A stretch of 11,378 nucleotides of DNA from Trichomonas tenax (GCA_023091735.1 JALKBU010001409.1:1-11378); one strand, 5' to 3'. Positions 1 to 7,529 are shown, numbered from the stretch's first letter. The notes: generated by a model from the sequence alone, not told the origin. Numbers and translations are program-made.

Positions 1-415
1 GATAGATATATAGACTGTGCCACTTATACCACTGGATAGACAACTATCAATAAGTTCATGAAAGTACTTTCAAATCGAAAAAATATTGATCAGATAAAAA
101 GTTATGAAGGTCGCGGGACAACACCGTAGAAGGAAAAATTTTTCCCATGCAAATTGTTCATATCAATATAAAAAAGCATAAATCGCGAACAATACTATAA
201 TGTTACACTATGGTTACATATGTATGAATATATGTATGTCGAAGTGAGGTCTTTCTCGGTAATCTTGATTGAAGATATTTTAATAAAATTTTAATAAAAT
301 TTGGATATATCGGGAATATAAAACACAAAAGCGGCCACGGATATAACGGAAATAAAGGCGATTGTTTATTCATGAATGGACAATTGAGTTTTAATATAAA
401 ATGGTAAATAAAATG
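1..415. other. AT-rich spacer upstream of the gelsolin gene
   Basis: No gene is supported here. The first 117 bases in frame 1 give two short open stretches separated by a TAG, too short to call. At 277-298 an 11-base unit (attttaataaa) is repeated twice in tandem and a third copy begins at 299. ATG triplets at 401 and 413 lie upstream of the predicted transcription start at 418, so they are probably not in the gelsolin mRNA. Confidence 0.6.
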
Positions 416-422
416 TCACTTC
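416..422 (+). promoter_or_regulatory. Trichomonad-type initiator (Inr) of the gelsolin gene
   Basis: TCACTTC matches the trichomonad initiator consensus TCAYTWY exactly. Its A (418) would be the transcription start, 18 bases upstream of the ATG at 436, which fits the very short 5' UTRs known in trichomonads. This placement also excludes the out-of-frame ATGs at 401 and 413 from the mRNA and supports 436 as the start codon. Confidence 0.65.
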
Positions 423-435
423 ATTTTTTTACTTC

Positions 436-1428
436 ATGTCAACAGTTGCTGATGCAGAGTTCGTTGCCATCCCAGAAGACTGGCTTGGCGTTGTTGGCTG
501 GCGCATTGAGAACTTCAAGGTCGTCAAGGTTCAGGAAGTTGGCGCTTTCCACACTGGCGATTCTTATCTCTACATGCATGCTTACCTCGTAGGCACAAGC
601 AAGCTCGTCCACCGTGACATCTATTTCTGGCAGGGCGCAGAGTCGACAACAGACGAGCGCGGCGCTGTTGCTATCAAGGCAATCGAGCTTGATGACAGAT
701 TCGGAGGCTCTCCAGTCCAGCACAGAGAAGTCCAGTACCACGAGTCTGATGCTTTCATCGGATTGTTCGACAAAGTCGGCGGTGTTCGCTACTTGGACGG
801 TGGTGTTGCTTCTGGATTCAAGAAGGTCGAGCACTCCACCAAGGTTGACATGTACAGAATCAAGGGCAAGAAGCGCCCAATCCTCCAGTTGGTCCCAGCT
901 GCTCGCTCTTCACTCAACCACGGAGATGTTTTCATCATCCACGCTCCAGGCAAGTTCTTCCTCTGGATCGGCAACAAGGCTAATCTCATGGAGAAGAATA
1001 AGGGTGCCTCTGCTCTCACGATCCTTAAGCAGACAGATCCAAAGGCTACCGAGACAAGAATCGAGGACGAGGAGAACGAGGAGCTCAACGCTCTCATCGG
1101 CAAGGATGGTGAGATCGGTGCAGCTGACAACTCTGATACTCAGTTCGAGTCCACATTCGTCAAGGCTATCTATGATGCCACAGGCAAGGAGCTCGCCAAG
1201 GATGCCGCCGTTAAGAAGGACATCCTCAAGTCTGATGCCCTCTTCTACGTCAGATACGGCGACAAGCTCTTCGTTTACATCGGCAAGGCTGCAGACAAGG
1301 GACTCAAGCGTACAGCTCTCCAGAACGCTATGAAGCTTCTTGACACACTCAAGATGCCAGATTGGGCTCCAATCGAGGTCCTTCTTGAGGGTACAGAAGA
1401 TGATGACTTCGGTCTCGTCTTCCAGTAA
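436..1428 (+). CDS. Severin/fragmin-like gelsolin-family actin-binding protein
   Basis: A 330-residue protein with three gelsolin-like domains, close to the usual length of severin/fragmin. Domain 1 (about 16-130) carries the family core: GDSYLYM (41-47), the DERGAVAIKAIELDD stretch (73-87), QHREVQ (95-100) and GGVASGFKKV (122-131), all close to gelsolin G1. Domain 2 (about 138-220) begins MYRIKGKK and includes NHGDVFIIHA (161-170) and FFLWIGNKAN. Domain 3 (about 235-315) has ALFYVRYGDKLFVYIGKAA. Such proteins cap and sever actin filaments in the cytoplasm, usually under calcium control; activity here is inferred from the fold. There is no signal peptide or membrane segment. Codons strongly favour C/G endings against the AT-rich flanks, which suggests high expression. 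The start is set by the initiator 18 bases upstream. The stop reads TAAA, matching the trichomonad polyadenylation motif. Confidence 0.93.
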   Translation: MSTVADAEFVAIPEDWLGVVGWRIENFKVVKVQEVGAFHTGDSYLYMHAYLVGTSKLVHRDIYFWQGAESTTDERGAVAIKAIELDDRFGGSPVQHREVQYHESDAFIGLFDKVGGVRYLDGGVASGFKKVEHSTKVDMYRIKGKKRPILQLVPAARSSLNHGDVFIIHAPGKFFLWIGNKANLMEKNKGASALTILKQTDPKATETRIEDEENEELNALIGKDGEIGAADNSDTQFESTFVKAIYDATGKELAKDAAVKKDILKSDALFYVRYGDKLFVYIGKAADKGLKRTALQNAMKLLDTLKMPDWAPIEVLLEGTEDDDFGLVFQ

Positions 1429-1547
1429 AACAATTATGACGGTATTATTGCATATATCGATCTTTTTCTTTATAGCGCAATATAATTCGATGTAATCTAT
1501 TATCTATATCGACTTCACATTTCTCATAATATAATGTCGGTGTATGT

Positions 1548-1822
1548 TCATATAATTGAGATCTTCTGAGTGAACTGTAAGAATAAGGATGAGAATGTGC
1601 CGGCAATCACGAAATAATCTGGTATACCCATCATCAACAAATCATCTAACCATTTCAAAAGATCATATAAAATAGTCTATTTGCCACGATATAGCATCTT
1701 TATGATGGGTTCTTTTTGTTTCACGTGTTTATGGCGGATTCTGCTTGATCCTTGGGGTATCGCTTGTAAGGAGAATGTTTTTTCAATGGTTTGAGCACGA
1801 TATTATTGAAGGATATAGATAA
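1548..1822 (-). pseudogene. Possible decayed coding fragment (doubtful)
   Basis: On the minus strand two frames together give about 92 codons with one frameshift and one internal TAG (1677-1679). The upstream part (1724-1822) includes HSPYKRYPKDQAESAI. The downstream part (1548-1676) includes LYDLLKWLDDLLMMGIP. The first piece loosely resembles the start of a helix-turn-helix, and the second loosely resembles the CENP-B/pogo-type DNA-binding helix pattern of the W-x-x-x-L-x-x-x-G-I-P kind. Chance open stretches of this size are common at this base composition, so this is a weak call. No start codon or promoter was found. Confidence 0.2.
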
Positions 1823-1913
1823 CTATAGCTGCATTAGTGAATGAGATCGATTAAATAAAACATGATGAACAAAAAATTATATTAAATTAATAACATAGCC
1901 GTTTCTCCTTCTT

Positions 1914-2423
1914 CTATTTCCTTTTGCCGCAATTTTGATTGACTGGAGCAATCCATCCGCGCTCGGACTTAAAGTCGGGGCTTGGGCTCATGTTGTGGAG
2001 CCTGGTTTCGTATTTCTGACGAACCTCGACGAGGTATGGTCTCATACCCATCTGCATCATTGTTGGTTCCTTGATCGGAGCGCGATATGGATGCTGAGAG
2101 TCTGTAAGATGAAGATTAATACGGAGTCCAAAATTGGTGAAGAATCATAGGACTGACCGACAAGCTGCAGATTGTTCATCGTAACGCAGTCCATCGGCAA
2201 GATAACTAATGGAATAGTAACTTTTCCGAGAAATTCGTTATCGAAAACGGATTTTCTATATAATTCTATTTCCACGACAGACTCGGAAATATCGTCGCAC
2301 CTCATTATAACTTTTCGACACGTTCTTGACGTGGTTGATTATCTTGTAACAGAAGCTTCCGCCCAAGGAAGAGCTGTCTGTGAAAACGAAGCCGCTGATG
2401 TGGAAGTATAATGTATGAACCAT
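1914..2423 (-). pseudogene. C2-domain protein pseudogene (two frameshifts)
   Basis: Read from the ATG at 2423-2421, the first frame gives a C2-like start (HTLYFHISGFVFTDSSSLGG). It then drifts off the pattern and stops at an in-frame TAG near 2256. The C2 core resumes in a second frame at about 2305: SESVVEIELYRKSVF, DNEFLGKVTIPLVILP, then NNLQLVGQS. The last strand and tail lie in a third frame from 2144: NFGLRINLHLTDSQHPYR, then a Met-rich segment and ERGWIAPVNQN, ending at a TAG at 1914-1916. Together the pieces form one C2 domain of about 120 residues plus a tail of about 50. C2 domains bind membranes or proteins, often with calcium. The usual loop-3 aspartates appear replaced (YRKSVFDNEF), so calcium binding may already have been lost. 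Sequencing error at two sites is the alternative. Confidence 0.72.
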
Positions 2424-2480
2424 TATGTCAAAGTTTGAATAATCAAGGGACTGGGACAAAATAGAACAACGTGCTTTTCT

Positions 2481-2489
2481 GACATGTAA
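2481..2489 (-). promoter_or_regulatory. TTACATGTC motif upstream of the C2 pseudogene
   Basis: On the minus strand this reads TTACATGTC followed by AGAAAA, 58-66 bases before the C2 pseudogene ATG. It matches the motif repeated eight times between the axonemal and Prp5 genes; the copy nearest the Prp5 ATG is also followed by AGAAA. A regulatory role is inferred from recurrence only. Confidence 0.35.
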
Positions 2490-2712
2490 CTTGTTTTGAT
2501 ATGTAAAGTCAGAATGTCAAAATAAAGGAAAGTGACGTTTTTGCGCGGGAAAAAATGGAAAAGTATCAATAAGTTGAAATGGATTGAACTCAATGTTGGA
2601 AGCCAAAGAAGACTTCATTATGAGTAGTTGTGGCCTCATAGTGAAAGATGACCTGATGATCTAGCAGAGATGCATCCAGATGCCTATTCAACAGAAGCAT
2701 GATTCGATGCAT

Positions 2713-2754
2713 GGCGAGGTCGGCCTGATACTTCCAAAGCCCTCGAGTGGCCAA
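2713..2754 (+). repeat. Left terminal inverted repeat, 42 bp
   Basis: It starts GGCGAGGTCGGCCTGA, contains CCCTCGAGTGG and ends GGCCAA. It is identical to the reverse complement of 3769-3810 at 41 of 42 positions (mismatch at 2729, T against G). Just inside both copies an AGGCC recurs at slightly different spacing, so the similarity fades rather than ending sharply. Confidence 0.88.
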
Positions 2755-2779
2755 TCCAGGCCCTAGCAAGAACCCACTT

Positions 2780-3100
2780 ATTGATTCAATTTTTAATACA
2801 CATTACATTTTCACTTTTGATATTAAAAAATTATTATTTTTTTCTATTTTTTATTTTTCACAGATACCTTTTTCATTACAAGATTATTTTCATATTATTA
2901 CTTATTCTCATAATTATTAATATATCATTAAATTCATAATTAATTATGAATCATGAATTAGATAATGTTTTCATGTTACTTTCATTTTATTTATTGATTT
3001 ATATTATTTAGATTCTCAATTCGATCCTTATATTCTTTGTAAAATTCGTTTTTTTACTAAATTTTTATTTTTATCTTCAAATTATTCATTTATAATTCAT
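2780..3100. other. Very AT-rich low-complexity interior of the element
   Basis: This stretch is mostly A and T with short runs such as attattattttttt and repeated tta/att triplets. No open frame of useful length is seen and in-frame stops are dense. A stop at 3093-3095 closes the frame just upstream of the next ORF, so that ORF has no longer N-terminal part in this copy. Confidence 0.6.
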
Positions 3101-3107
3101 ATTTACC

Positions 3108-3398
3108 ATGCAAGAAGAGATAATTTCGACTGACTTTCTCGGTTTTCTTAGGTTTGGAATGCAACAAAAATTTGCAATGAACAAAGAGAAATGGATGATG
3201 TGCTATCGTCAGGATGCTGATAGCACAAATAACATTTCCGAAACTCATTTTCGACAATTAAAACACTTTTATTTTGTCGAAGAAAGAAATCTGCCAATTG
3301 ACAAATTATTTGTCAAACTTGTCACAAAAGTGACACAACATTTGTCATTAAGATTGCAGTTTTCAACAATTTGTCAGAGAAAAACTAGAGAATCATGA
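3108..3398 (+). pseudogene. Transposase C-terminal fragment (MULE-like)
   Basis: A 96-residue frame lying inside the inverted-repeat element. Residues 34-53 run YRQDADSTNNISETHFRQLK, which fits the TNN-x-x-E-x-x-x-x-x-LK pattern after the last catalytic acid in Mutator-type transposases, followed by a Leu-rich stretch (NLPIDKLFVKLVTKV). The DDE catalytic core that should come first is absent; a stop lies 15 bases upstream and the region before it is low-complexity. The TGA overlaps the ATG of the next frame (ATGA at 3395-3398), so the two ORFs may be one gene broken by a shift. Transposase ancestry is inferred from context plus this motif. Confidence 0.45.
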
Positions 3399-3583
3399 GC
3401 TCAATATCAAATTCATGTGCTGAATTGAAGGAAGCTCACAGAGATGAGCTGATGACATTGTTGAGTCAATTGCATGAAATGGTGAGTGGTGATTGGATCG
3501 ATATTGATCAGTTATTGCCTACGATAAGAACAGTCCACAAGAAGATGCTCGTCAATATGAACAAGAAAGAGAAACTAGCATAA
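3395..3583 (+). pseudogene. Second ORF of the element, likely the tail of the same broken transposase
   Basis: A 62-residue frame that begins in the ATGA overlap with the preceding ORF. It is acidic and helical in character (LKEAHRDELMTLLSQLHEMV), followed by DWIDIDQLLPTIRTVHKKML and a Lys-rich end. I do not recognise a domain. It may be the C-terminal part of the same ancestral protein, displaced by a frameshift near 3395, or an accidental frame. A TAG at 3386-3388 limits how far this frame extends upstream. Confidence 0.35.
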
Positions 3584-3768
3584 CTTACAATATTATATTT
3601 AATTACAAAAATTTATATTGAATAAACAATTAAGAATTGAAAAATCTTTGATGAATAATATAATAATAAAGTAAAAAGTAGTAAACGCAAAAATAGATAA
3701 ATTAGAAATTAATTATCATAAATATGACGTAATGCTTGAAAAAGAAAAATCATATCATGGCCTAAAGC

Positions 3769-3810
3769 TTGGCCACTCGAGGGCTTTGGAAGTCTCAGGC
3801 CGACCTCGCC
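3769..3810 (-). repeat. Right terminal inverted repeat, 42 bp
   Basis: Read on the minus strand it matches 2713-2754 at 41 of 42 positions. It runs from TTGGCCACTCGAGGG to CCGACCTCGCC on the plus strand. The inner edge continues as AAGCTTTAGGCC on the minus strand, partly echoing the left copy. Confidence 0.88.
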
Positions 3811-5384
3811 CAATGACATTCTCGCAACAATTTAACCATGCATAAATATCGTTGTTTTCTTACCAATTAGGTATATGCTCGTTGATGATAGAGTTGTGGC
3901 TCGTCAACAACATTAACCTGGATGTATTGTTTAGACTACAAAGATATTTATAACACTTTTTATAAAGGCGACAATATGCCCGCGCAAAAAGTGATAGTTT
4001 ATTCATGAAAAGTGACTTTAAGGCCCTTGCCACTTTTTGATGTTCACTTTTGTCATAGACTCGAATAATCGAAACCACTTTTCGTAAATCTCTGAATAAT
4101 TTTACGCATAATCTTTTCAAAACTACTTTTGATTGAAGGATGGTCAATTTAATGTCCTAAAAACGAATAAAATGATTTTCCGATATATTTATCTAACGTG
4201 CATCTTCTTCGAAACTTAGAATTTTACTTATTTATGTAGGAAATAAGACATTTATTTATTGAATTGCCTTTGAAAATTTTCTTCGTGGTTATACAATAAC
4301 ATCATGATCTATATTCGATTATTTTTCAATCTGATTAAAAGCAACAAAAAATGCTAAAAATGGAGATTTCTTCGATGTTATCCTTGCTTTCGATCCATCG
4401 TTGCTTTACACCATCGCTCAGGCACGTTAGCGATAATTTTCTCCAGTTTTGAATTTCATTTATCGAGCCATTCAGAATTGAGCAGCGTAACCGTAATCAA
4501 CACCGACTACGCGATATTATATGATATTTCATCTGATTAAATCGTAAATTACGGCTGATAATCGAATGTTGCTGATCTGATATAAAGAATTACCAACAGC
4601 CTCTTTATCAAAACGTCTAAATAGGATTTGCTATGCGGGTGATTGGGGTGGATTTCTCCAAATTGTCGAAATTAAGCGCCCGACATTAGTATATCTTTGT
4701 CATTATAACGTTGTAATGGAGCACCAATATATATAGTACTAAGGGTGTATAGTTATAACATCTTTGCGCCTTTTTTCTCACTGATTGTTGAGAGTTGAAT
4801 CAAATATAGTGTACCAAGTTTCTCATTTCACAAGAAAAATCACATAGACTTATATAATCATATTCTAATTGTCTCATCATGAAATTAAATTATCGCAATT
4901 AGATATCTCATGTAAATGCGTTCATAATCAAGTATACACATCCCTGTTATGTGGCATTAACATTTGTTAGTTCTCGCTCGACCAAAACTTTCCTTTTCAT
5001 ATTCTTCAGACAAATACCTCATCGTATGTTAATTACAATAGTGCACATACCACTACATATGTCAACAAATCAATGTTAGCATACTTCGAAGATAATATTT
5101 CGGATGATATCTAAGATTTATTTAGGAATATCAAGTTTAACATTGGTTAAATACACTCAAAGCCTCTGATAGACTCAAACAAACATAGCGTGAAACGAAT
5201 GGATAGGAAACATGAAATAATATCAAGTTTGATGAATGAAATATGATATTTGACACATTTATTTTATTTACATGTCAAAGAAAAATAATCGGACACACTT
5301 TTTCAAAAACGATGAATTTACTATTTACATAGTATTGATAATACAAAAGCAACAAAAATGAAAAAATAATGACGATTATTGTAA
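3811..5384. other. Long AT-rich spacer without a supported gene
   Basis: I see no RNA gene, no tRNA box pattern and no recognisable protein. The longest frame is on the minus strand (about 3860-4159, 98 codons, basic). It has no start codon at its beginning and no recognisable domain. A 12-base match to the left flank of the mobile element sits at 3979-3990. Several AAAAGTGA/TCACTTTT words cluster at 3950-4060. A direct repeat ATATCAAGTTT lies at about 5128 and 5219. Confidence 0.5.
5267..5280 (+). promoter_or_regulatory. TTTACATGTCAAAG motif upstream of eL42
   Basis: The block TTTACATGTCA matches the motif clustered between the axonemal and Prp5 genes. It lies about 150 bases before the eL42 ATG. 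A related word in reverse orientation (TGACACATTT) precedes it at 5251-5260. The regulatory role is inferred only from repetition upstream of unrelated genes. Confidence 0.35.
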
Positions 5385-5412
5385 ATGCTGGGGATCGACG
5401 GTTTTGGTCGAA

Positions 5413-5417
5413 CCTTT
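5413..5417 (+). promoter_or_regulatory. CCTTT, possible M5-type core promoter element of eL42
   Basis: No initiator-like TCAYTWY is seen close to the eL42 start, but CCTTT lies 10 bases upstream of the ATG. In Trichomonas an M5 motif with this core has been described as overlapping the transcription start in genes lacking the standard initiator. Five bases is a weak match. A small inverted repeat (TCGAC and GTCGA, 5396-5411) lies just upstream. Confidence 0.25.
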
Positions 5418-5426
5418 CCAGCTTCG

Positions 5427-5741
5427 ATGGTTCATCATCCAAAGACTAAGAAGTTCTTCTGCAAGTTCTGCAAGAAGCACACCATGTGCAAGGTTTCTCA
5501 GGCTTCTCGTGGTGAAGAGCGCCACTGCGCTCTCGGCCGTCGCCGCTATGACCGCAAGCAGAAAGGTTTCGGTGGCCGTGTTAAGCCAATTCTCCGTCGT
5601 TCTAAGAAGACATCCAAGAAGATCTCTCTTCGTTTCACATGCCAGTCGTGCAAGAAGGCTACAATGTACTGCCTTGGCCGTCTTCGTAAGTTCGAATGGA
5701 CAGTTGAGAAGAAGAAGAAGCATGCTGAACCAACATGGTAA
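5427..5741 (+). CDS. RPL36A: Large-subunit ribosomal protein eL42 (L36a/L44)
   Basis: A 104-residue basic protein, against about 106 in other eukaryotes. eL42 is a 60S subunit protein that reaches the E site and contacts the tRNA 3' end. The start MVHHPKTKKFFCKFC aligns with the family start MVNVPKT, so ATG 5427 is chosen. The frame also opens at 5385, but the 14 extra residues have no counterpart in the family. Zinc-ligand pairs are visible at C12-x2-C15 and C-x2-C in RFTCQSCKK. GRRRYDRKQ and TSKKISLRF are conserved. The GGQ motif reads GGR here (residues 49-51). Lys53 and Pro54 are kept; Pro54 corresponds to yeast Pro56, whose change gives cycloheximide resistance. Codons are strongly biased as expected for a ribosomal protein, and the stop reads TAAA. 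Confidence 0.96.
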   Translation: MVHHPKTKKFFCKFCKKHTMCKVSQASRGEERHCALGRRRYDRKQKGFGGRVKPILRRSKKTSKKISLRFTCQSCKKATMYCLGRLRKFEWTVEKKKKHAEPTW

Positions 5742-6077
5742 AAATATGGGACATATATTATAATAAAATACGTATTTTTAATATAAAAATATCGACCAAA
5801 TTTCGAAAAATCTCAAAAATCAAGTCAGCTCAAATAATTATACGAAGTGTTTGTCTCATTTCTTATAAATCTTATATATTGAACTAATAACTGATTTTTT
5901 TTATATATATATTTTAACGAGACATTTTTCATATTTTTAAAACCACATTATTGAGGAAATCATGTATTTTGAATGATTTGTGAGATTTTGAAATTGTTAT
6001 TTTGAAAATAAAAAATAAGAATGCTAAGTACCAAATTAATAGTGATATAAATAATTTTTAACTCTGAAACAATAAAA
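5742..6077. other. AT-rich spacer between convergent genes
   Basis: This 336-bp stretch separates the stop codons of eL42 (plus) and the axonemal protein (minus). It has AATAAA-like words and A/T runs but no open frame or RNA gene that I can support. Confidence 0.5.
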
Positions 6078-7529
6078 TTAGTATATCTTTGGACGACAAA
6101 TTTCCTCGAAGTATGTTGTTCCCCAGTAATTACCTTGACCTGTGGAATTCAAGTCGAAGTGTGAAGATGTGAAATATTTAGGATTGACCTTAACTGTTGG
6201 ACCGTATCTAGCCTCTGGCTTATCGCCCTTTCCCTTCTTATTGGCGTTAGGATCCTCGTAGTAAGGATCAAATGTTCCGCCGACGGCGAAACCTGTTCCG
6301 CGCTGATGGTGAAGGTCGACGCCTCTTTCAGCTGGCTTTCCTGTGCCTGCGAGCTTGTTGAAGTCCTTCGCTGTTGTGCTGTAATCCGGTCCATCGCCAC
6401 CGAGGAAAAGATGATCATCACGAGCATCAACGAACTTGCCTCTGCCATCCTGTGTGCGATCATAGTTTCCGATGAGATCTGATGATGTTGTCTGATAGCG
6501 ACCCTCGCCATCACCCTTGAACACGATGTTGGACTCCTGGAGATTGACTTTAAGACGCTCTGGTGGAACTGTGACAACCTTCTGGTTTCTGTCTGGCCAT
6601 TCGTTCTTTTCGTGTCCAGGATCGAAGTGTGTTGAACGAAGTTCGTTCTGATCGATCTGGTTTGGAATTGGTTTTCTGTTTGTGAAATCGATTGTGTAGT
6701 TAGACTTCCACTGGCTGGAATCACCTGCATCGCCGTGATCACTTAAAACAGCGCACGGTGGAGCCTTGAATGTTTCTGGTCTTCCAGCGAGTTTAGAAGG
6801 CTTGTAGAGCGATGTGCCCATTGTTGTCTGATAGTTTGGCTTATCATAACCAATATCGAAGTTTGCTTTTGTCATATCCATAATCTTTGCGTCTGCAATC
6901 TGTGGATAATTGTTTGTATTCTTTTTAGTTTTGTTCTTCTGGTGTGGGCCTAAGCCAGCTGTCTTGTCGAACTCAACGTGAGACTTCTGAAGTTCTAAAT
7001 TGTATGTCGGTGGTTTTTCGATTGGACGGTTGATGAAATCGTTATTGTAAGTTGTGTCGAAAGATTTTGGATCAGAGCCGAAGTAAAAGTGGGATGTGAC
7101 GCCCTCCTCCTTTCTTGCTTTAGCTTCTGAGTTATCGTACGGCGGCCTTCCTTCGTTAGCTTCTTTGAGCGCGGCGTGGCATGTAGATTCCGGTATTGGC
7201 TCGTCTCCCTTGATGATGTCTGAGCAAGGAAGTGGATCAGCACGCTTAGGGACGTCAGAACGGTCAAAACGTTTATATGTACGCTGATAATCTGTTTTCA
7301 TTTCTTCTGAATCCGGCTCCAAGTTTCCACCACCGATGCTGATACCAGTTGGAGGGGCGTTTGTCTTGTAGTTGAAGTTTAAAGGGTGCCTGATATAAGT
7401 ATCGTGGTAAAGAGTGGACCAATGATCATCAATCTCCTTCGGGTTGACGCTATCCCTGCGCGCGTTCGCTTTGATCTCTGATATATCATCGCGCTTAGGG
7501 ATAGGACGGAATTTGTATTGCGTTTGCAT
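6078..7529 (-). CDS. Repeat protein, probable axonemal microtubule-associated (SAXO4/TEX45-like)
   Basis: A 483-residue polar protein with no signal peptide or membrane segment. It is built from about nine degenerate units with the pattern S-x-H-F-x-x-G-x-D...Y-x-T-T-x-x-D-F. Unit starts lie near residues 146 (SHFYFGSDPKSF), 184 (SHVEFDKT), 222 (ANFDIGYDKPNY), 263 (SDHGDAGDSSQW), 299 (STHFDPGHE), 333 (SNIVFKGDGEGRY), 371 (DDHLFLGGDGPDY), 412 (TGFAVGGTFDPYY) and 455 (SSHFDLNSTGQGNYW), so the spacing is 34-43 residues. Similar SxHFxxG units occur in cilia and sperm-flagellum proteins such as PPP1R32/SAXO4 and TEX45, so a role on or inside doublet microtubules is likely; this is inferred from the pattern. 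It is divergent from the Prp5 gene across a shared 285-bp upstream region. The ATG at 7529 is the first in frame. No TAAA is present at the stop. Confidence 0.7.
   Translation of the reverse strand: MQTQYKFRPIPKRDDISEIKANARRDSVNPKEIDDHWSTLYHDTYIRHPLNFNYKTNAPPTGISIGGGNLEPDSEEMKTDYQRTYKRFDRSDVPKRADPLPCSDIIKGDEPIPESTCHAALKEANEGRPPYDNSEAKARKEEGVTSHFYFGSDPKSFDTTYNNDFINRPIEKPPTYNLELQKSHVEFDKTAGLGPHQKNKTKKNTNNYPQIADAKIMDMTKANFDIGYDKPNYQTTMGTSLYKPSKLAGRPETFKAPPCAVLSDHGDAGDSSQWKSNYTIDFTNRKPIPNQIDQNELRSTHFDPGHEKNEWPDRNQKVVTVPPERLKVNLQESNIVFKGDGEGRYQTTSSDLIGNYDRTQDGRGKFVDARDDHLFLGGDGPDYSTTAKDFNKLAGTGKPAERGVDLHHQRGTGFAVGGTFDPYYEDPNANKKGKGDKPEARYGPTVKVNPKYFTSSHFDLNSTGQGNYWGTTYFEEICRPKIY

Larger units (their letters stand above)
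2713..3810. mobile_element. Relic of a DNA transposon, Mutator-like (MULE) type likely
   Basis: A 42-bp inverted repeat with one mismatch brackets 1.1 kb of DNA. The repeats are GC-rich while the inside (about 2780-3100 and 3590-3750) is extremely AT-rich. Two short ORFs lie in the middle, the first with a TNN...E...LK pattern like the C-terminal part of Mutator-type transposases. The catalytic part of a transposase is missing, so the copy is non-autonomous or decayed. No exact target-site duplication is visible: tcgatgcat on the left and caatgacat on the right are only similar. The family is inferred from the ORF tail and could be wrong. Confidence 0.65.

Noticed and set aside
1..117. Frame 1 open stretch with one TAG, including FMKVLSNRKNIDQIKSYEG
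   Set aside because: Only about 39 codons in two pieces at the window edge, with no domain; it could be the end of a decayed gene but nothing supports it.
401..592. 63-residue frame starting upstream of gelsolin
   Set aside because: It is out of frame with the real gene, starts before the predicted transcription start, and has no domain.
1626..1710. Inverted 9-base pair ACCCATCAT / ATGATGGGT about 70 bases apart
   Set aside because: Short, widely spaced, and without flanking pairing, so no stable structure or element is indicated.
3434..3452. ACAGAGATGA resembling the U6 snRNA ACAGAGA box
   Set aside because: Surrounding bases do not form the U6 internal stem-loop or the following AGC triad, and a second ACAGAGA occurs by chance inside the gelsolin gene.
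3860..4159. 98-codon open frame on the minus strand
   Set aside because: It opens straight after a stop without an ATG, has no recognisable domain, and overlaps the outer 12-base repeat. Open frames of this size can occur by chance at this composition.
4330..4530. Minus-strand stretch reading NGSINEIQNWRKLSL and beyond
   Set aside because: About 52 codons without an ATG or domain; expected by chance in this amount of AT-rich DNA.
4960..4985. ACTAACAAATG on the minus strand, like a trichomonad intron branch/acceptor
   Set aside because: The trichomonad signal is ACTAACACACAG. No matching donor or split gene is nearby.
5385..5426. In-frame 14-residue N-terminal extension of eL42 from an upstream ATG
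   Set aside because: The family starts at MV-x-x-PKT, which is the ATG at 5427. The extension has no family counterpart and different codon usage.
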